Positions 29,569-38,836 are shown, counted from the stretch's first letter. The stretch is DNA of 64,000 nt from DATJLY01 sp963773665 (GCA_963773665.1 CAVZBZ010000002.1:558001-622000), one strand, 5' to 3'. The notes: generated by a model not told the origin, from the letters alone. Numbers and translations: made by a program.

Positions 29569-30795
29569 ATGGAATTCGAGTTCTCGGCGAAATCGCAGCG
29601 CATGCAGGGGCTGATCCGCGCCTTCATCGCCGAACACCTCATGCCGCGCGAGGCGGACAGGAAGCGGCTCGAAGAGGACGGGGTCTTTCCCCTGCCCTTC
29701 ATCGAGGATCTGAAGGCCAAGGCGCGGGCGCAGGGCCTGTGGAACCTGTTCCTGCCCGGATTGAAGCCGGACGAGCCGGGCACGCAGATGTCGAACCTCG
29801 ACTACGCGCCCTGCGCCGAGATCATGGGGCGCCTGCCGTGGTCGTCCGAAGTGTTCAACTGCAGCGCGCCCGACACCGGCAACATGGAGCTGCTGCATCT
29901 GGCCGCCAATCCCGCGCAAAAGCAGGAGTGGCTGGTGCCGCTGATGGAGGGCCGCATCCGCTCGTCCTTCGCCATGACCGAGCCCGATGTGGCCTCGTCC
30001 GACGCCACCAACATCCGCACCTCGATCCGGCGCGACGGCGGCCATCGGGTCATCGACGGGCGCAAATGGTTCATCACCAATGCCGCCGACCCGCGCACCA
30101 AAATCTTCATCGTCATGGGCCTGACCAGCCCCGACCGGCCCGAGCCGCACAAGCGCCAGAGCATGGTGCTGGTGCCGCGCGACACGCCCGGAATTTCCAT
30201 CGTGCGCAACCCCCCGGTCATGCACGAGCGCCATCCGCAGGGCCATTGCGAGGTGCTGTTCGAGAACGTGCGCGTGCCGGCGGACAACATCCTGGGCGAG
30301 GAAGGCGGCGGGTTCGCGCTGGCGCAGGCGCGGCTCGGGCCGGGCCGCATCCACCACTGCATGCGCGCTCTCGGAGCGGCCGAGCTGGCGCTCGAGCTCA
30401 TGGTCGGGCGCGCGCTCGACCGGCGCACCTTCGGCCAGGCCTTGGCCGAGCACGGCACGATCCGCGAATGGATCGCCCTCTCGCGCATCGAGATCGAGCA
30501 GGCGCGGCTTCTGGTGCTGAAGGCCGCGTGGCTCATGGACGCGCACGGCAACAAGGCGGCGCGGCGCGAGGTCTCGCTCATCAAGGTGATCGTGCCGCGC
30601 ATCGAGGTGCAGATTGCCAACCGCGCCATGCAGACGTTCGGCGCCAAGGGCCTGACCCAGGACACGCCGCTCCCCGACATCTGGACGCACGGCCGCTATC
30701 TTCAGATCGTCGACGGGCCCGACGAGGTCCATCTCCGCGGCATCGCGCGGGCCGAGATCCGCGACGTCGAGACGCGCCGCGGCAAACGGAACTAG
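29569..30795 (+). CDS. Acyl-CoA dehydrogenase family protein (ACAD10/11-like)
   Basis: Protein of 408 residues with a GGGAGG ribosome site before the ATG. The FAD-binding strand SSFAMTEPDVASSDATN, the middle beta-domain GRKWFITNAAD and the C-terminal RTFGQALAEHGTIREW and VDGPDEVHLRGIAR are clear. The glutamate of GPDEVH is where the ACAD10/11 branch differs from classical acyl-CoA dehydrogenases. It oxidises an acyl-CoA at the alpha-beta position; the chain type is unknown. It is followed 18 bases later by a VOC-family gene, probably in one transcript. Confidence 0.88.
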   Translation: MEFEFSAKSQRMQGLIRAFIAEHLMPREADRKRLEEDGVFPLPFIEDLKAKARAQGLWNLFLPGLKPDEPGTQMSNLDYAPCAEIMGRLPWSSEVFNCSAPDTGNMELLHLAANPAQKQEWLVPLMEGRIRSSFAMTEPDVASSDATNIRTSIRRDGGHRVIDGRKWFITNAADPRTKIFIVMGLTSPDRPEPHKRQSMVLVPRDTPGISIVRNPPVMHERHPQGHCEVLFENVRVPADNILGEEGGGFALAQARLGPGRIHHCMRALGAAELALELMVGRALDRRTFGQALAEHGTIREWIALSRIEIEQARLLVLKAAWLMDAHGNKAARREVSLIKVIVPRIEVQIANRAMQTFGAKGLTQDTPLPDIWTHGRYLQIVDGPDEVHLRGIARAEIRDVETRRGKRN

Positions 30796-30813
30796 GGTGA
30801 AGGAAAGGCAGCC

Positions 30814-31209
30814 ATGTTCAAGCGCATCGATCACGTCGAGCTCGTCACCGATCAGCCCGGCCGGACCGTGCAATTCTACACCGACGTGCTGGGCTTCACG
30901 GTGAAGCGCCGCGAGCGCGTGCAACCGCCCGGCGGCGGCATGGCGCTCGATCTCGTCTATCTCGATCTCGGCGGCACGACGGTCGAAATCATCACCTATG
31001 ACGGCGCCAAGGTCGGTCCCGCGGCGACCGGCATCCACTTCGGCTGGAACCTGATCGCGCTCGAGGTCGAGGACATGACCAAGGCGATCGAGTTCCTCAA
31101 GACCAAGGGCGTCGCCGTCACGTGGGGGCCGATGGTGCGCGAGCATACCGCGCGCGCGGAAATCCACGACCCCAACGGCTACAGCATCGAACTGCGCCAG
31201 TGGATGTGA
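30814..31209 (+). CDS. VOC-family (glyoxalase/dioxygenase superfamily) protein
   Basis: Protein of 131 residues with the two paired beta-alpha-beta modules of the VOC fold. FKRIDHVELVTDQPGRTVQFYTDVLGF supplies a first metal ligand (histidine in DHVEL), GIHFGWNLIALEVEDM a second histidine, and AEIHDPNGYSIELRQ the closing strand with a glutamate. Lyase, isomerase and dioxygenase activities all occur in this fold, so no reaction is claimed. AAGGAAAGG precedes the ATG. Confidence 0.8.
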   Translation: MFKRIDHVELVTDQPGRTVQFYTDVLGFTVKRRERVQPPGGGMALDLVYLDLGGTTVEIITYDGAKVGPAATGIHFGWNLIALEVEDMTKAIEFLKTKGVAVTWGPMVREHTARAEIHDPNGYSIELRQWM

Positions 31210-31221
31210 GGGCGCACGATT

Positions 31222-31896
31222 CTACGGCTGTCGCGGGCGGCAGCGCTCCTGGATGAGGCGCACGCGTTCGAGCCGCTCGGCCTCGCGGCGCTGGATGATG
31301 TCGAGCGGCGACGGCAATTCCTCCTCGTCCTCGTCCGGGGGTTCCGGAAATTGGCTTCGTTCGGCAGAATCTGGGGCGGGCGCGGCGGCGGGCTCGGGCA
31401 ATTGGGTTCGTTCGGTCGATTCTTCCTCCGCCAGTCCGCGGCGGCGGCGCGCGCCCTGGCGCTTTTCCAGGAGCTTCATGGCGCGCTCGAGGGCGCGGTC
31501 GAGCATCGCCTCGTAGCGCGCCAGCCCCGCCATCTCCTCGGGCCACACGCCGAGCGGCGGCTCGGCAATGCCGGCGTCATGCGCGACGAGGTTGGCCTCG
31601 CCCGCGAGCAGGTCGGCCTCGATGCGGCACAGCCGCTCGAGCCGCCACGACACCAGCACGATGCGCCGGACCAGCGCCTCCTCGCATTCGTCCGCCGGCG
31701 CCAGCGAACGCTGCATGCCGGCGGCGAAGGCGGCGAATTCGCCCGCATCCTCGCTCGGCAGCAGCACCAGCGTATCGGCCCTGAGGCCGTGGCGCAGCGC
31801 GTTGCCGCGCGACGCCTCCTTGCCCTCGGCGGTTGTGGGGCCGGTGCTTCGGAGTGCGTTCCGGCGGTTGGCGGCGAGCTGGGCATCGGTAGGCAT
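31222..31896 (-). CDS. Conserved hypothetical protein carrying ERTQ/ERSQ repeat units
   Basis: Protein of 224 residues, function unknown. The N-terminus (TDAQLAANRRNALRSTGPTT, then GNALRHGLRAD) matches a widespread but uncharacterised family found in planctomycetes, acidobacteria and some alphaproteobacteria. The middle is helical and acidic; the C-terminal third is low-complexity with ESTERTQLPEP and SAERSQFPEP. Those two segments are coded by the same DNA repeat found at 3,706-3,798. The gene therefore appears to host copies of a dispersed repeat in a fixed reading frame. The flank upstream of its start (31,900-32,000) is AT-rich. Confidence 0.65.
   Translation of the reverse strand: MPTDAQLAANRRNALRSTGPTTAEGKEASRGNALRHGLRADTLVLLPSEDAGEFAAFAAGMQRSLAPADECEEALVRRIVLVSWRLERLCRIEADLLAGEANLVAHDAGIAEPPLGVWPEEMAGLARYEAMLDRALERAMKLLEKRQGARRRRGLAEEESTERTQLPEPAAAPAPDSAERSQFPEPPDEDEEELPSPLDIIQRREAERLERVRLIQERCRPRQP
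31348..31421 (-). repeat. Two in-gene copies of the TTGG(C/G)TTCGTTCGG repeat
   Basis: Units at 31,348-31,370 and 31,400-31,421 (AAATTGGCTTCGTTCGG and AATTGGGTTCGTTCGG cores) match the four copies at 3,706-3,798 in sequence and orientation. On the coding strand they are read as ERSQFPE and ERTQLPE. Confidence 0.7.
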
Positions 31897-32037
31897 GAGG
31901 AGCCTCCTTGCAGTCTTTGTACGTAATATATATTGCTACAGCGTACGTATTGCAAGGTGGGTGCGTGCAAATCTGCTAATGTTCTTGTTATGTTCTAATG
32001 ATAGCGTGCGCCCCCTGATAAGGAGAGAGGGCGGCAG

Positions 32038-32121
32038 ATGGCGCAAAAACCTTTCGACCGGCAGGACTGGGCGGTCGTGCTGCTGGGATGGGCGGTGGCG
32101 CTCTGGGTGACGCTCGGCTGA
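32038..32121 (+). CDS. 27-residue single-helix membrane peptide
   Basis: Short frame not overlapping any other gene. It encodes a polar start (MAQKPFDRQDW) followed by one hydrophobic helix (AVVLLGWAVALWVTLG) and stops at TGA. GGAGAGAGGG lies 8-14 bases upstream. The composition is that of a small membrane protein, but length alone cannot exclude chance. Confidence 0.4.
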   Translation: MAQKPFDRQDWAVVLLGWAVALWVTLG

Positions 32122-32124
32122 GGC

Positions 32125-32523
32125 TCAGTTCGGGCTGCGCGCGAGGGCCCGCTGCAGCGCGTTGAACACCTGGCTCGGGCGGAACGGCTTTTCGAGGAAG
32201 CCCAGGGCCGGCACCTGGCGCGCGCGCTCCATCACCGCAGGGTCGGCCACGCCCGAGAGGAAGATCGACGGCACGTTGAAGCGGCGCCGTAATTCCCGCA
32301 CCACCTCGATCCCGTCCATCGGCCCGGCGAGCTTGATGTCCACGAGGGCGAGATCGGGCAGGCTCTCGGCCGCGAGCGTCAGCGCCTCGATCCCGGACGA
32401 CGCCACGCCGACGATCGCGAAGCCGGATTCCTCGAGCACTTCCTGGATGTAGCTGGCAATGAGCGCCTCGTCCTCGACGATCAGGATCGCGGGCCGCGGC
32501 GGATGCCTGTCCAATTCTCCCAT
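32125..32523 (-). CDS. Single-domain response regulator
   Basis: Protein of 132 residues made of one receiver domain and no output domain. Acidic pocket IVEDEALIA, phosphoacceptor aspartate in LALVDIKLAGPMDG, threonine/serine position in IFLSGVAD and lysine in FLEKPFRPSQV. Such proteins act by protein contact, for example in phosphorelays. ATG 32,523 was chosen for AAGG 6-9 bases upstream. Its partner kinase is not evident; it is divergent from the OmpR-type pair next to it. Confidence 0.85.
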   Translation of the reverse strand: MGELDRHPPRPAILIVEDEALIASYIQEVLEESGFAIVGVASSGIEALTLAAESLPDLALVDIKLAGPMDGIEVVRELRRRFNVPSIFLSGVADPAVMERARQVPALGFLEKPFRPSQVFNALQRALARSPN

Positions 32524-32671
32524 ATGCCCTTGTTCTCCCGTCGGCAAAACGGTGCGGTTTCTTCAGCCTCTTTGCCGTCTACGCTAACGCAAGAATCTTG
32601 CAGGGCGTTCCGCGCGGCCGGGTCTTTTCCGTGTCCAACGCACGCTCTATGGTCGGAACCGAGAGTATTTT

Positions 32672-33346
32672 ATGAAAGTCCTTGTCATCGAGGACGACCG
32701 CGAAGCCGCCGCCTATGTCGTGAAGGGGCTTGGCGAAAGCGGCTATGTCGTCGATCACGCCGCCGAGGGACGCGAGGGTCTCTTCATGGCGACCGACGGC
32801 AGCTACGACGCGCTGATCGTCGACCGCATGCTGCCGGGGATGGACGGGCTTGCCGTCATCTCGGCGCTGCGCGCGGCCGAGGTGAAGACCCCTGCCCTTA
32901 TCCTGAGCGCGCTCGGCGCGGTCGACGACCGAGTCAAGGGCCTGCGCGCCGGCGGCGACGATTATCTCGTGAAGCCGTTCGCGTTTGCCGAGCTTTTGGC
33001 GCGGCTCGAGGCGATGCTGCGGCGCAGCGGCGCGACGCACACGACGACGAAGCTCAGCGTCGGCGATCTCGAGATGGACCTTCTGGCGCGCCGGGTGCAG
33101 CGCGCCGGCCGCGAGATCGAGCTGCTGCCGCGCGAGTTCCGGCTGTTGGAATTCATGATGCGGCGCGCCGGCCAGGTCGTGACGCGCACGATGCTGCTCG
33201 AGAATGTGTGGGATTATCATTTCGATCCGCAGACCAACGTCATCGACGTGCATGTGAGCCGCCTGCGCCAGAAGATCGATAAGGGCTTCGAGCGCGCGCT
33301 GCTGCACACCGTGCGCGGCGCGGGCTACCGCCTCGCGGCGGAGTGA
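32672..33346 (+). CDS. OmpR-family response regulator
   Basis: Protein of 224 residues. The receiver domain has VIEDDREAAAYV, aspartate in ALIVDRMLPGMDG and LVKPFAFAELLARL; the C-terminal winged helix has LLPREFRLLEFMMRRAGQVV and NVIDVHVSRLRQKID. It forms a two-component system with the kinase that starts 3 bases after its stop. The signal is unknown. The order regulator then kinase and the QseB/QseC- or CopR-like appearance suggest envelope or metal sensing, which is speculative. Confidence 0.93.
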   Translation: MKVLVIEDDREAAAYVVKGLGESGYVVDHAAEGREGLFMATDGSYDALIVDRMLPGMDGLAVISALRAAEVKTPALILSALGAVDDRVKGLRAGGDDYLVKPFAFAELLARLEAMLRRSGATHTTTKLSVGDLEMDLLARRVQRAGREIELLPREFRLLEFMMRRAGQVVTRTMLLENVWDYHFDPQTNVIDVHVSRLRQKIDKGFERALLHTVRGAGYRLAAE

Positions 33347-33349
33347 GCG

Positions 33350-34765
33350 ATGCGGCGCTATCTGCGCACCAATGCCGTGCGGATGGCGGCGCTTTATTTC
33401 GCGCTGTTCGCCGCCTCGGTCTCGACGCTTCTGGTGTTCATCTACCTCTCGACCGCGGATTTCGCCGAGCGCCAGACCGAGGCGACGCTCGATGCGGAAT
33501 CGCGCGGACTGGCCGAGCAGTACCAGGAGCGCGGCCTCGCCGGCCTCATCGAGATCATCGGCGACCGCAGCGTCGCGCACGCGGGCACCGAGCGCACGCT
33601 CTATCTCATCACCGACCCGCTGCTGCATCGGCTCGCCGGCAATCTCGACAAATGGCCGAGCGCGACGCCGGTCCGTCCCGGCTGGATCGGCTTCCCGGTC
33701 AAGGAGGGGTCCGGTGCCGCCGCCGAGGAGCATCGGGCGCTGGCCTCTGTGTTCGTGCTGCCGGGCGGGTATCGCCTGCTGGTCGGGCGCGATTTGCGCG
33801 ACGCCGCGGCGTTCCGCGCGCGCATCCTGCACACGCTCGCGTGGGCGGCGCTTTTGACGCTGGGGCTCGGCATCGCCGGCGGCGTGCTCATGACCGGGCA
33901 CATGCTGCGCCGGATCGAAGCTGTGAACCGCACCAGCGCGCGCATCATCCACGGCGATCTGAGCCAGCGCGTGCCCGTGACGGGAAGCGGCGACGAGTTC
34001 GACCAGCTCGCATCGAACCTCAACGCCATGCTCGACCAGATCGAGCGCCTGATGCTGGCGATGCGGCAGGTCACCGACAACATCGCGCACGATCTGCGCA
34101 CGCCCTTGTCGCGGCTCAGGGCGCGGCTCGAGGTGACGCTGTTGGAAAAACCCGACGCGCTGCGCTATGGCGAGGCGCTGCGCGACACGATCGCCGAGGC
34201 CGACCGGCTGCTCGGCACGTTCAATTCGCTGCTCTCGATCGCCGAGGCCGAGGCGGGCTCGCGGCGCGAGGCGTGGGCGGTGGTCGATCTCGCCGAGATC
34301 GCGCGCAACGTGGCCGAGCTGTACGAGCCGGTGGCCGACGAAAGCGGCTTGCGGCTCGCGGTCGAGACCGACGGCCGCGTGCCGGTGCGGGGCGACCGCC
34401 ACCTGCTGTCCCAGGCGATCGCCAACCTCCTGGACAATGCGCTGAAATACACGCCCGCGGGCAGCGTGGCGCTGCGCGCCTTCGCGCGGCCGGACGGCGC
34501 CAGGGTCGAAGTGGCGGATACCGGGCCCGGCATCCCGCCCGACCGGCGCGAGGCCGTGTTCGACCGGTTCGTGCGGCTCGAAGGCAGCCGGAGCACGCCC
34601 GGCAACGGGCTCGGCCTCAGCCTCGTCCGCGCCGTCGCCAGGCTCCATGGCGGCGCGTGCTGGCTCGAGGACAACGAGCCGGGGCTCAGAGCGGTGATGA
34701 CGCTGCCGCTGGCGCCCTACGAAGCCGCGCCCCGCCTACCCGACCGAAGCACCGCAACAGCATGA
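33350..34765 (+). CDS. Two-component sensor histidine kinase
   Basis: Protein of 471 residues. Two membrane helices (AALYFALFAASVSTLLVFIYL near residues 12-35 and LAWAALLTLGLGIAGGVL near 165-185, shown here in part) enclose a periplasmic domain of about 130 residues. A HAMP segment follows, then the DHp histidine in NIAHDLRTPLSRLRARLE and the ATPase boxes LLDNALKYTPAG, VADTGPGIPPDR and GNGLGLSLVRAV. Partner of the preceding regulator. Its end overlaps the small minus-strand gene at 34,736 by 30 bases. Confidence 0.92.
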   Translation: MRRYLRTNAVRMAALYFALFAASVSTLLVFIYLSTADFAERQTEATLDAESRGLAEQYQERGLAGLIEIIGDRSVAHAGTERTLYLITDPLLHRLAGNLDKWPSATPVRPGWIGFPVKEGSGAAAEEHRALASVFVLPGGYRLLVGRDLRDAAAFRARILHTLAWAALLTLGLGIAGGVLMTGHMLRRIEAVNRTSARIIHGDLSQRVPVTGSGDEFDQLASNLNAMLDQIERLMLAMRQVTDNIAHDLRTPLSRLRARLEVTLLEKPDALRYGEALRDTIAEADRLLGTFNSLLSIAEAEAGSRREAWAVVDLAEIARNVAELYEPVADESGLRLAVETDGRVPVRGDRHLLSQAIANLLDNALKYTPAGSVALRAFARPDGARVEVADTGPGIPPDRREAVFDRFVRLEGSRSTPGNGLGLSLVRAVARLHGGACWLEDNEPGLRAVMTLPLAPYEAAPRLPDRSTATA

Positions 34766-34933
34766 TGGCGGCGGCTCGCGGTTGGCGCGCTCGCCAAGGC
34801 GGCGGGCGAGCTCGGCGAGACGGCGGCGAAGCTCGGCGCCATCGAGCCCGGCACGGCGCATGACCGGAGCCATGATCTCGTCGCTGAGCAGCTCATCGAG
34901 GCTCGGCTCTCCCGCCAAGCGCCACTTTGTCAT
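34736..34933 (-). CDS. Small helical protein with C-terminal CCCG
   Basis: Protein of 65 residues from ATG 34,933, which has a strong GGGAGG site 6 bases upstream. The sequence is helical (LDELLSDEIMAPVMRRAGLD, then ELRRRLAELARRLG) and ends in SCCCGASVG. Short proteins with an LxELLSD...VMxxxGxD pattern are frequent in alphaproteobacteria and uncharacterised. The cysteine triplet could bind metal. Confidence 0.55.
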   Translation of the reverse strand: MTKWRLAGEPSLDELLSDEIMAPVMRRAGLDGAELRRRLAELARRLGERANREPPPSCCCGASVG

Positions 34934-35095
34934 GCACAACCTCCCATCGAACGCAAGACAAAGAATGGTGGCAGAGAGTGTCTGATTTATGGCAACCGCT
35001 GGTTCCTTTCTTGGTCTTTTGACTCGCCTTTTATGAACGCGCGAGCCGCGTAGTCGAAGGACGCACGGCGCCGCTTCCTGCTAACATGAGCCAGG

Positions 35096-35791
35096 ATGCC
35101 GCACTTCAGCGCCGCCGAATGGACTGCGATCTGGCTCAGCCTCAAGGTCTCGAGCGTCGCGGTGGCGGCGTCATTGCCGCTCGCGGTGGCGCTCGCGGCG
35201 CTGTTCGCGCGGCGCGACTTTCCGCTGAAGACGTTGGCCGAAAGCGTGGTCTATCTGCCGCTCGTGCTGCCGCCGGTGGCGATCGGCTATGGCCTGCTGC
35301 TGCTGCTCGGGCGGCACGGGCCGTTGGGCGCGTGGCTCTATGACGCGTTCGGCATCAGCTTCGCGTTCCGCTGGACCGGGGCCGCGGTGGCCTCGGCGGT
35401 GATGGGGTTTCCGCTCATGGTGCGCGCCATCCGCCTCTCGCTCGAGGCGATCGACTTCCGGCTCGAACGCGCCGCGCGCACGCTCGGCGCGGGGCGCGTG
35501 CGCGTGTTCTGCACCATCACCCTGCCGCTCGCGCTGCCGGGCCTGCTGGCCGGCGCGATGCTGTCGTTCGGGCGCAGCCTCGGCGAGTTCGGCGCCACCA
35601 TCACCTTCGTCTCGAACATCCCGGGCGAGACGCGGACCTTGCCGCTCGCCATCTACAGCGACACGCAAGTGCCGGGCGGCGACGCGCCGGCGATGCGCTT
35701 GGCGCTGGTCTCGGTCGCGCTGTCGCTCGCGGCGCTCATGGCGTCGGAATATCTGAGCCGCCGCGCCTCGCGCCGCGCCAAGGGCGACTAG
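35096..35791 (+). CDS. modB: ModB, molybdate ABC transporter permease (orphan)
   Basis: Protein of 231 residues with about five to six membrane helices. It has the permease EAA loop (ERAARTLGAGRVRVFCTITLP) and the ModB-type end motif SLGEFGATITFVSNIPGETR, followed by TLPLAIYSDTQVPGGD. ModB forms the channel for molybdate uptake with ModA (binding protein) and ModC (ATPase). Neither is next to it: the gene stands alone between a two-component system and a hydrolase. The partners must be elsewhere or the gene is a leftover. Confidence 0.9.
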   Translation: MPHFSAAEWTAIWLSLKVSSVAVAASLPLAVALAALFARRDFPLKTLAESVVYLPLVLPPVAIGYGLLLLLGRHGPLGAWLYDAFGISFAFRWTGAAVASAVMGFPLMVRAIRLSLEAIDFRLERAARTLGAGRVRVFCTITLPLALPGLLAGAMLSFGRSLGEFGATITFVSNIPGETRTLPLAIYSDTQVPGGDAPAMRLALVSVALSLAALMASEYLSRRASRRAKGD

Positions 35792-35857
35792 GCGCGCTTG
35801 AGGCATGTGCCGCGGCAGCCTATGGTCCGGCGCGCATTACGAGGGAGCCCGAGTGTC

Positions 35858-36727
35858 ATGGAAGAGCGCGTCGCCTTTCAATCGTCCGGCCTGCGCATGG
35901 CGGGCATCGTGCATCTGCCGGACGATGCGAAGCCGGGCGAGCGGCGGCCGGCCTTCCTCGTGCTGCACGGCTTCGGCAGCAACAAGATGAGCAGCAACTG
36001 CATCAACCCGTGCCGCATGCTGGCCGAGTGGGGCTATGCCGCGATGCGCTTCGATTTCCGCGGCTGCGGCGAGAGCGAGGGCGAGAAATCGCGCGTCATC
36101 TGTCTCGAGCAGGTCGAGGACGTGAAGAACGCGGTGACATATCTCGGCAGCCGCCGCGACATCGACGGCACGCGCGTCGCCGCCGTCGGCTCGAGCTTCG
36201 GCGCCGCCGTCGCGGTCTATGCCGGCGGCGTCGACGAGCGCCTTGCCGCCATCATCTCGAGCGGCGGCTGGGGCGACGGCGAGACGAAGTTCCGGCGCCA
36301 GCACGCAACGCCCGAAGCGTGGGCGCGCTTTGCCCGCATGATGGCGGATGGCAAGCGCGCCAAGGACGAGGGCCGCACCATCATGGTGCCGCGCTACGAC
36401 ATCGTGCCGATCCCGCCGCACCTGCGCGGCAACCTCGCGTCGAATTCGATCATGGAGTTCCCGTTCGACACGGTCGAGAGCATGTACGAGTTCCGCGCCA
36501 ACGAGGTGGTGGGCAAGATCGGGCCGCGGCCGCTTCTTCTTCTGCACAGCTCGAACGATTCGGTGACGCCGACCGAGCAGTCGGTGCGGCTTTTCGAACA
36601 TGCGCGCCAGCCGACCGACCTGCATCTTTTCGCCGAGACCGACCATTTCATGTTCTCGGACGAGAATCCGCGCGTCGTGTCGGTGATCCGCGCCTGGCTC
36701 GACAAATATTTTCCGGCGCGCGCCTAG
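35858..36727 (+). CDS. Alpha/beta hydrolase
   Basis: Protein of 289 residues. The oxyanion region is LVLHGFGSNKMSS, the nucleophile elbow VGSSFGAAVA (GxSxG), then LLLHSSNDSVTP with the acid residue and ETDHFMFSDEN with the catalytic histidine. It resembles dipeptidyl-peptidase-like or esterase-type hydrolases acting on small substrates. It is followed directly (1 base) by the Ldh2-type dehydrogenase, so the two form an operon of unknown substrate. Confidence 0.82.
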   Translation: MEERVAFQSSGLRMAGIVHLPDDAKPGERRPAFLVLHGFGSNKMSSNCINPCRMLAEWGYAAMRFDFRGCGESEGEKSRVICLEQVEDVKNAVTYLGSRRDIDGTRVAAVGSSFGAAVAVYAGGVDERLAAIISSGGWGDGETKFRRQHATPEAWARFARMMADGKRAKDEGRTIMVPRYDIVPIPPHLRGNLASNSIMEFPFDTVESMYEFRANEVVGKIGPRPLLLLHSSNDSVTPTEQSVRLFEHARQPTDLHLFAETDHFMFSDENPRVVSVIRAWLDKYFPARA

Positions 36728-36728
36728 C

Positions 36729-37784
36729 ATGGCGGAAACGGCGCTCGTCGCGGCGGCGGAGCTGCAAAAATTCGCCGCCGGAATCTTTCGCGCTGCCGGC
36801 ATGTCGGAAGAGCACGCGGCACAGGTGGCGCGCGTCCTGGTGTGGTCGAACCTGCGCGGCAATGACGGGCACGGCGTGCAGCGCATCCCGCGCTATATCG
36901 AGATCGTGGACGAGGGCGGACTCAATCCGCAACCCGTCATGACCCTGCGGCTCGATGCGCCGGCCGCCGTGCTGATCGACGCCGACCGCGCCGCCGGGCC
37001 GATCGCCATGACATATGCCGCCGACCAGGCGATGGCGAAGGCCGCCGCTTCCGGCATCGGCCTCGCTCTCGTGCGGCGCACGACGCACACCGCCGCCATC
37101 GGCTTCTACACGCGGCGCGTCGCCGAGCGCGGCATGGCGGCGATCGCGGCGACGGCGTCCATCCCCAACATGCCCTATCACGGCAGCCGCGTCGCCGCGC
37201 TCTCGACGAGCCCGTTGTCGTTCGCGGTGCCGGGCGGCGGCGATCAGCCCATCGTGCTCGACATGGCGACGAGCGTCGTCTCGCTCGGACGGCTGGCACA
37301 AATGCGCCGCGCCGGGACCAGGCTCGAGCCCGGCTGGGCGCTCGACCGGGCGGGCAACGCCACCACCGACGCGGCGCAGGCCGAGCTGCCGCTGCCGCTG
37401 GGCGGCGCCAAGGGCGCCGGGCTTTCGCTCATGGCGGAATGCATCGCCAGCATCCTCACCGGCAACGCCATCCTCGCGCCGGCGTTGAGCGAAGGCGGCG
37501 CGGCGGCGCTGCACCGCCAGAACAGTTTTGTCATCGCCATCGACATCGCGCGCTTCTCCGATGTCGCATCGTTCCGCGCCGGCGTGGCGCGTCTTGCCGA
37601 TGTGCTGAAGGCGCTGCCGCGTCAGGCGGGCTTCGCCGAGATCCTGATGCCGGGCGAGCGCGGCGACCGCACCTACGCGGCGCGGCTCGCGCGCGGCATC
37701 CCGATCCCGCCCGCGATTTGGGCCGACCTCGCCCGCGTCGCCGCGCGCTTTGCCGTGGCGATGCCGGCGCAGCACCCGGCGTAG
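36729..37784 (+). CDS. Ldh2/malate dehydrogenase-family NAD(P)-dependent oxidoreductase
   Basis: Protein of 351 residues. Family markers: WSNLRGNDGHGVQRIPRYIE near the N-terminus with the catalytic-histidine region, RRTTHTAAIGFYTRRVAERG, SPLSFAVPGG, and LPLGGAKGAGLSLMAECI. Members reduce 2-oxoacids or imines such as ureidoglycolate, sulfolactate or delta-1-piperideine-2-carboxylate; the substrate here is unknown. It is coupled to the alpha/beta hydrolase upstream. Confidence 0.85.
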   Translation: MAETALVAAAELQKFAAGIFRAAGMSEEHAAQVARVLVWSNLRGNDGHGVQRIPRYIEIVDEGGLNPQPVMTLRLDAPAAVLIDADRAAGPIAMTYAADQAMAKAAASGIGLALVRRTTHTAAIGFYTRRVAERGMAAIAATASIPNMPYHGSRVAALSTSPLSFAVPGGGDQPIVLDMATSVVSLGRLAQMRRAGTRLEPGWALDRAGNATTDAAQAELPLPLGGAKGAGLSLMAECIASILTGNAILAPALSEGGAAALHRQNSFVIAIDIARFSDVASFRAGVARLADVLKALPRQAGFAEILMPGERGDRTYAARLARGIPIPPAIWADLARVAARFAVAMPAQHPA

Positions 37785-37960
37785 GAATTGCCGGCAGCAT
37801 AGGCGCCGGCGCCGCCCGCGAGCGCTCTATAATGGCCAGGCGCGGATGCGCCGTCGTCAGGGGGACGGTGCCGCCGCCGAGTCCAGGAATGTCGGCAGAA
37901 GGCGTGAGGGGCTTGCCCCATGATTGCGCGAGCCCTTTAATCGTCGCCCCGGAGGAGCCT

Positions 37961-38836
37961 ATGGCGGTCACAGACGAGGACGAGGCGGCGCGCGCGCAGC
38001 ATTTTTCCATTCGGCCGCTTTCGCCCGCGATCGGGATCGACGTGCTCGGGATCGACCTGGCACGGCCCTTGGCCGAAGAGGATTTCGCGCGCATCCGCCA
38101 CGCCTGGGAGGAAAACTGTATCGCGCTTTTTCGCGGGCAGTCTCTCGACGAAATGGCGCAGGTGAGTTTCGCCTCGCGGCTCGGTACGCTCGGCGCGATG
38201 GTGAACGACCACGATCCGCTGAAGCACGGGCAGCATCCCGCGATACTCTACGTCTCTAATATCCGGGTCGATGGCAAGCTCACCGGGATCCTGCCGGATG
38301 GCGAGATGTTCTTCCATTCCGACACCTGCTACATCGAGCGCCCGGCCATGGCCTCGATGCTCTATGCGATCGAGGTGCCGTCGCGCGGCGGCCATACGCT
38401 CTACGCGAACGGGTTCCGCGCCTATGAAACGCTGCCGCAGGAGCTGAAACGGAGGCTTTCGGGCAAACGCGCTCTCAACGTCTATGACTACGAGGGCAAT
38501 CCCACCCACCGCGCGGCGAGCTTGCCCAAGGACGTGAAGCAATTCGCCCACCCGGTCTTCCGCACCCATTCGCCGACCGGGCGCAAGTCGCTTTACGTCA
38601 ACCGGCTGATGACCTGGGCCATCCTCGACGTGCCGCAGGCGGAAAGCCGCGAGATCCTCGAATTCCTCTTCGATCACCAGGAGAAGCAGGAATTCGTCTA
38701 CGAGCACGCGTGGCGGCCGGGCGATGTCATTCTGTGGGACAACCGCTCCTGCCTGCACGCGCGGACGGATTTCGATCCCAACGAGCGCCGGAGGCTGCGT
38801 CGCGTCACGGTGCTCGGCGAGACGCCTTACGAGTGA
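37961..38836 (+). CDS. TauD/TfdA-family 2-oxoglutarate dioxygenase
   Basis: Protein of 291 residues with a perfect GGAGGAG site 4 bases before the ATG. The iron ligands are HSDTCYIE (HxD) and the distal histidine in WDNRSCLHARTDF; the 2-oxoglutarate arginine lies in RRLRRVTVLG. This family hydroxylates taurine, 2,4-D, carnitine precursors and other carboxylates. A TATAAT box at 37,828-37,833 may be its -10 element, though no good -35 is placed before it. Follows the Ldh2-type gene by 176 bases. Confidence 0.88.
   Translation: MAVTDEDEAARAQHFSIRPLSPAIGIDVLGIDLARPLAEEDFARIRHAWEENCIALFRGQSLDEMAQVSFASRLGTLGAMVNDHDPLKHGQHPAILYVSNIRVDGKLTGILPDGEMFFHSDTCYIERPAMASMLYAIEVPSRGGHTLYANGFRAYETLPQELKRRLSGKRALNVYDYEGNPTHRAASLPKDVKQFAHPVFRTHSPTGRKSLYVNRLMTWAILDVPQAESREILEFLFDHQEKQEFVYEHAWRPGDVILWDNRSCLHARTDFDPNERRRLRRVTVLGETPYE

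Noticed and set aside
28726..31167. An 813-codon open frame on the minus strand
   Set aside because: Only its last 213 codons are MlaC. The rest lies antisense to the acyl-CoA dehydrogenase and VOC genes and shows the low-complexity Arg/Ala/His composition of GC-rich shadow frames.
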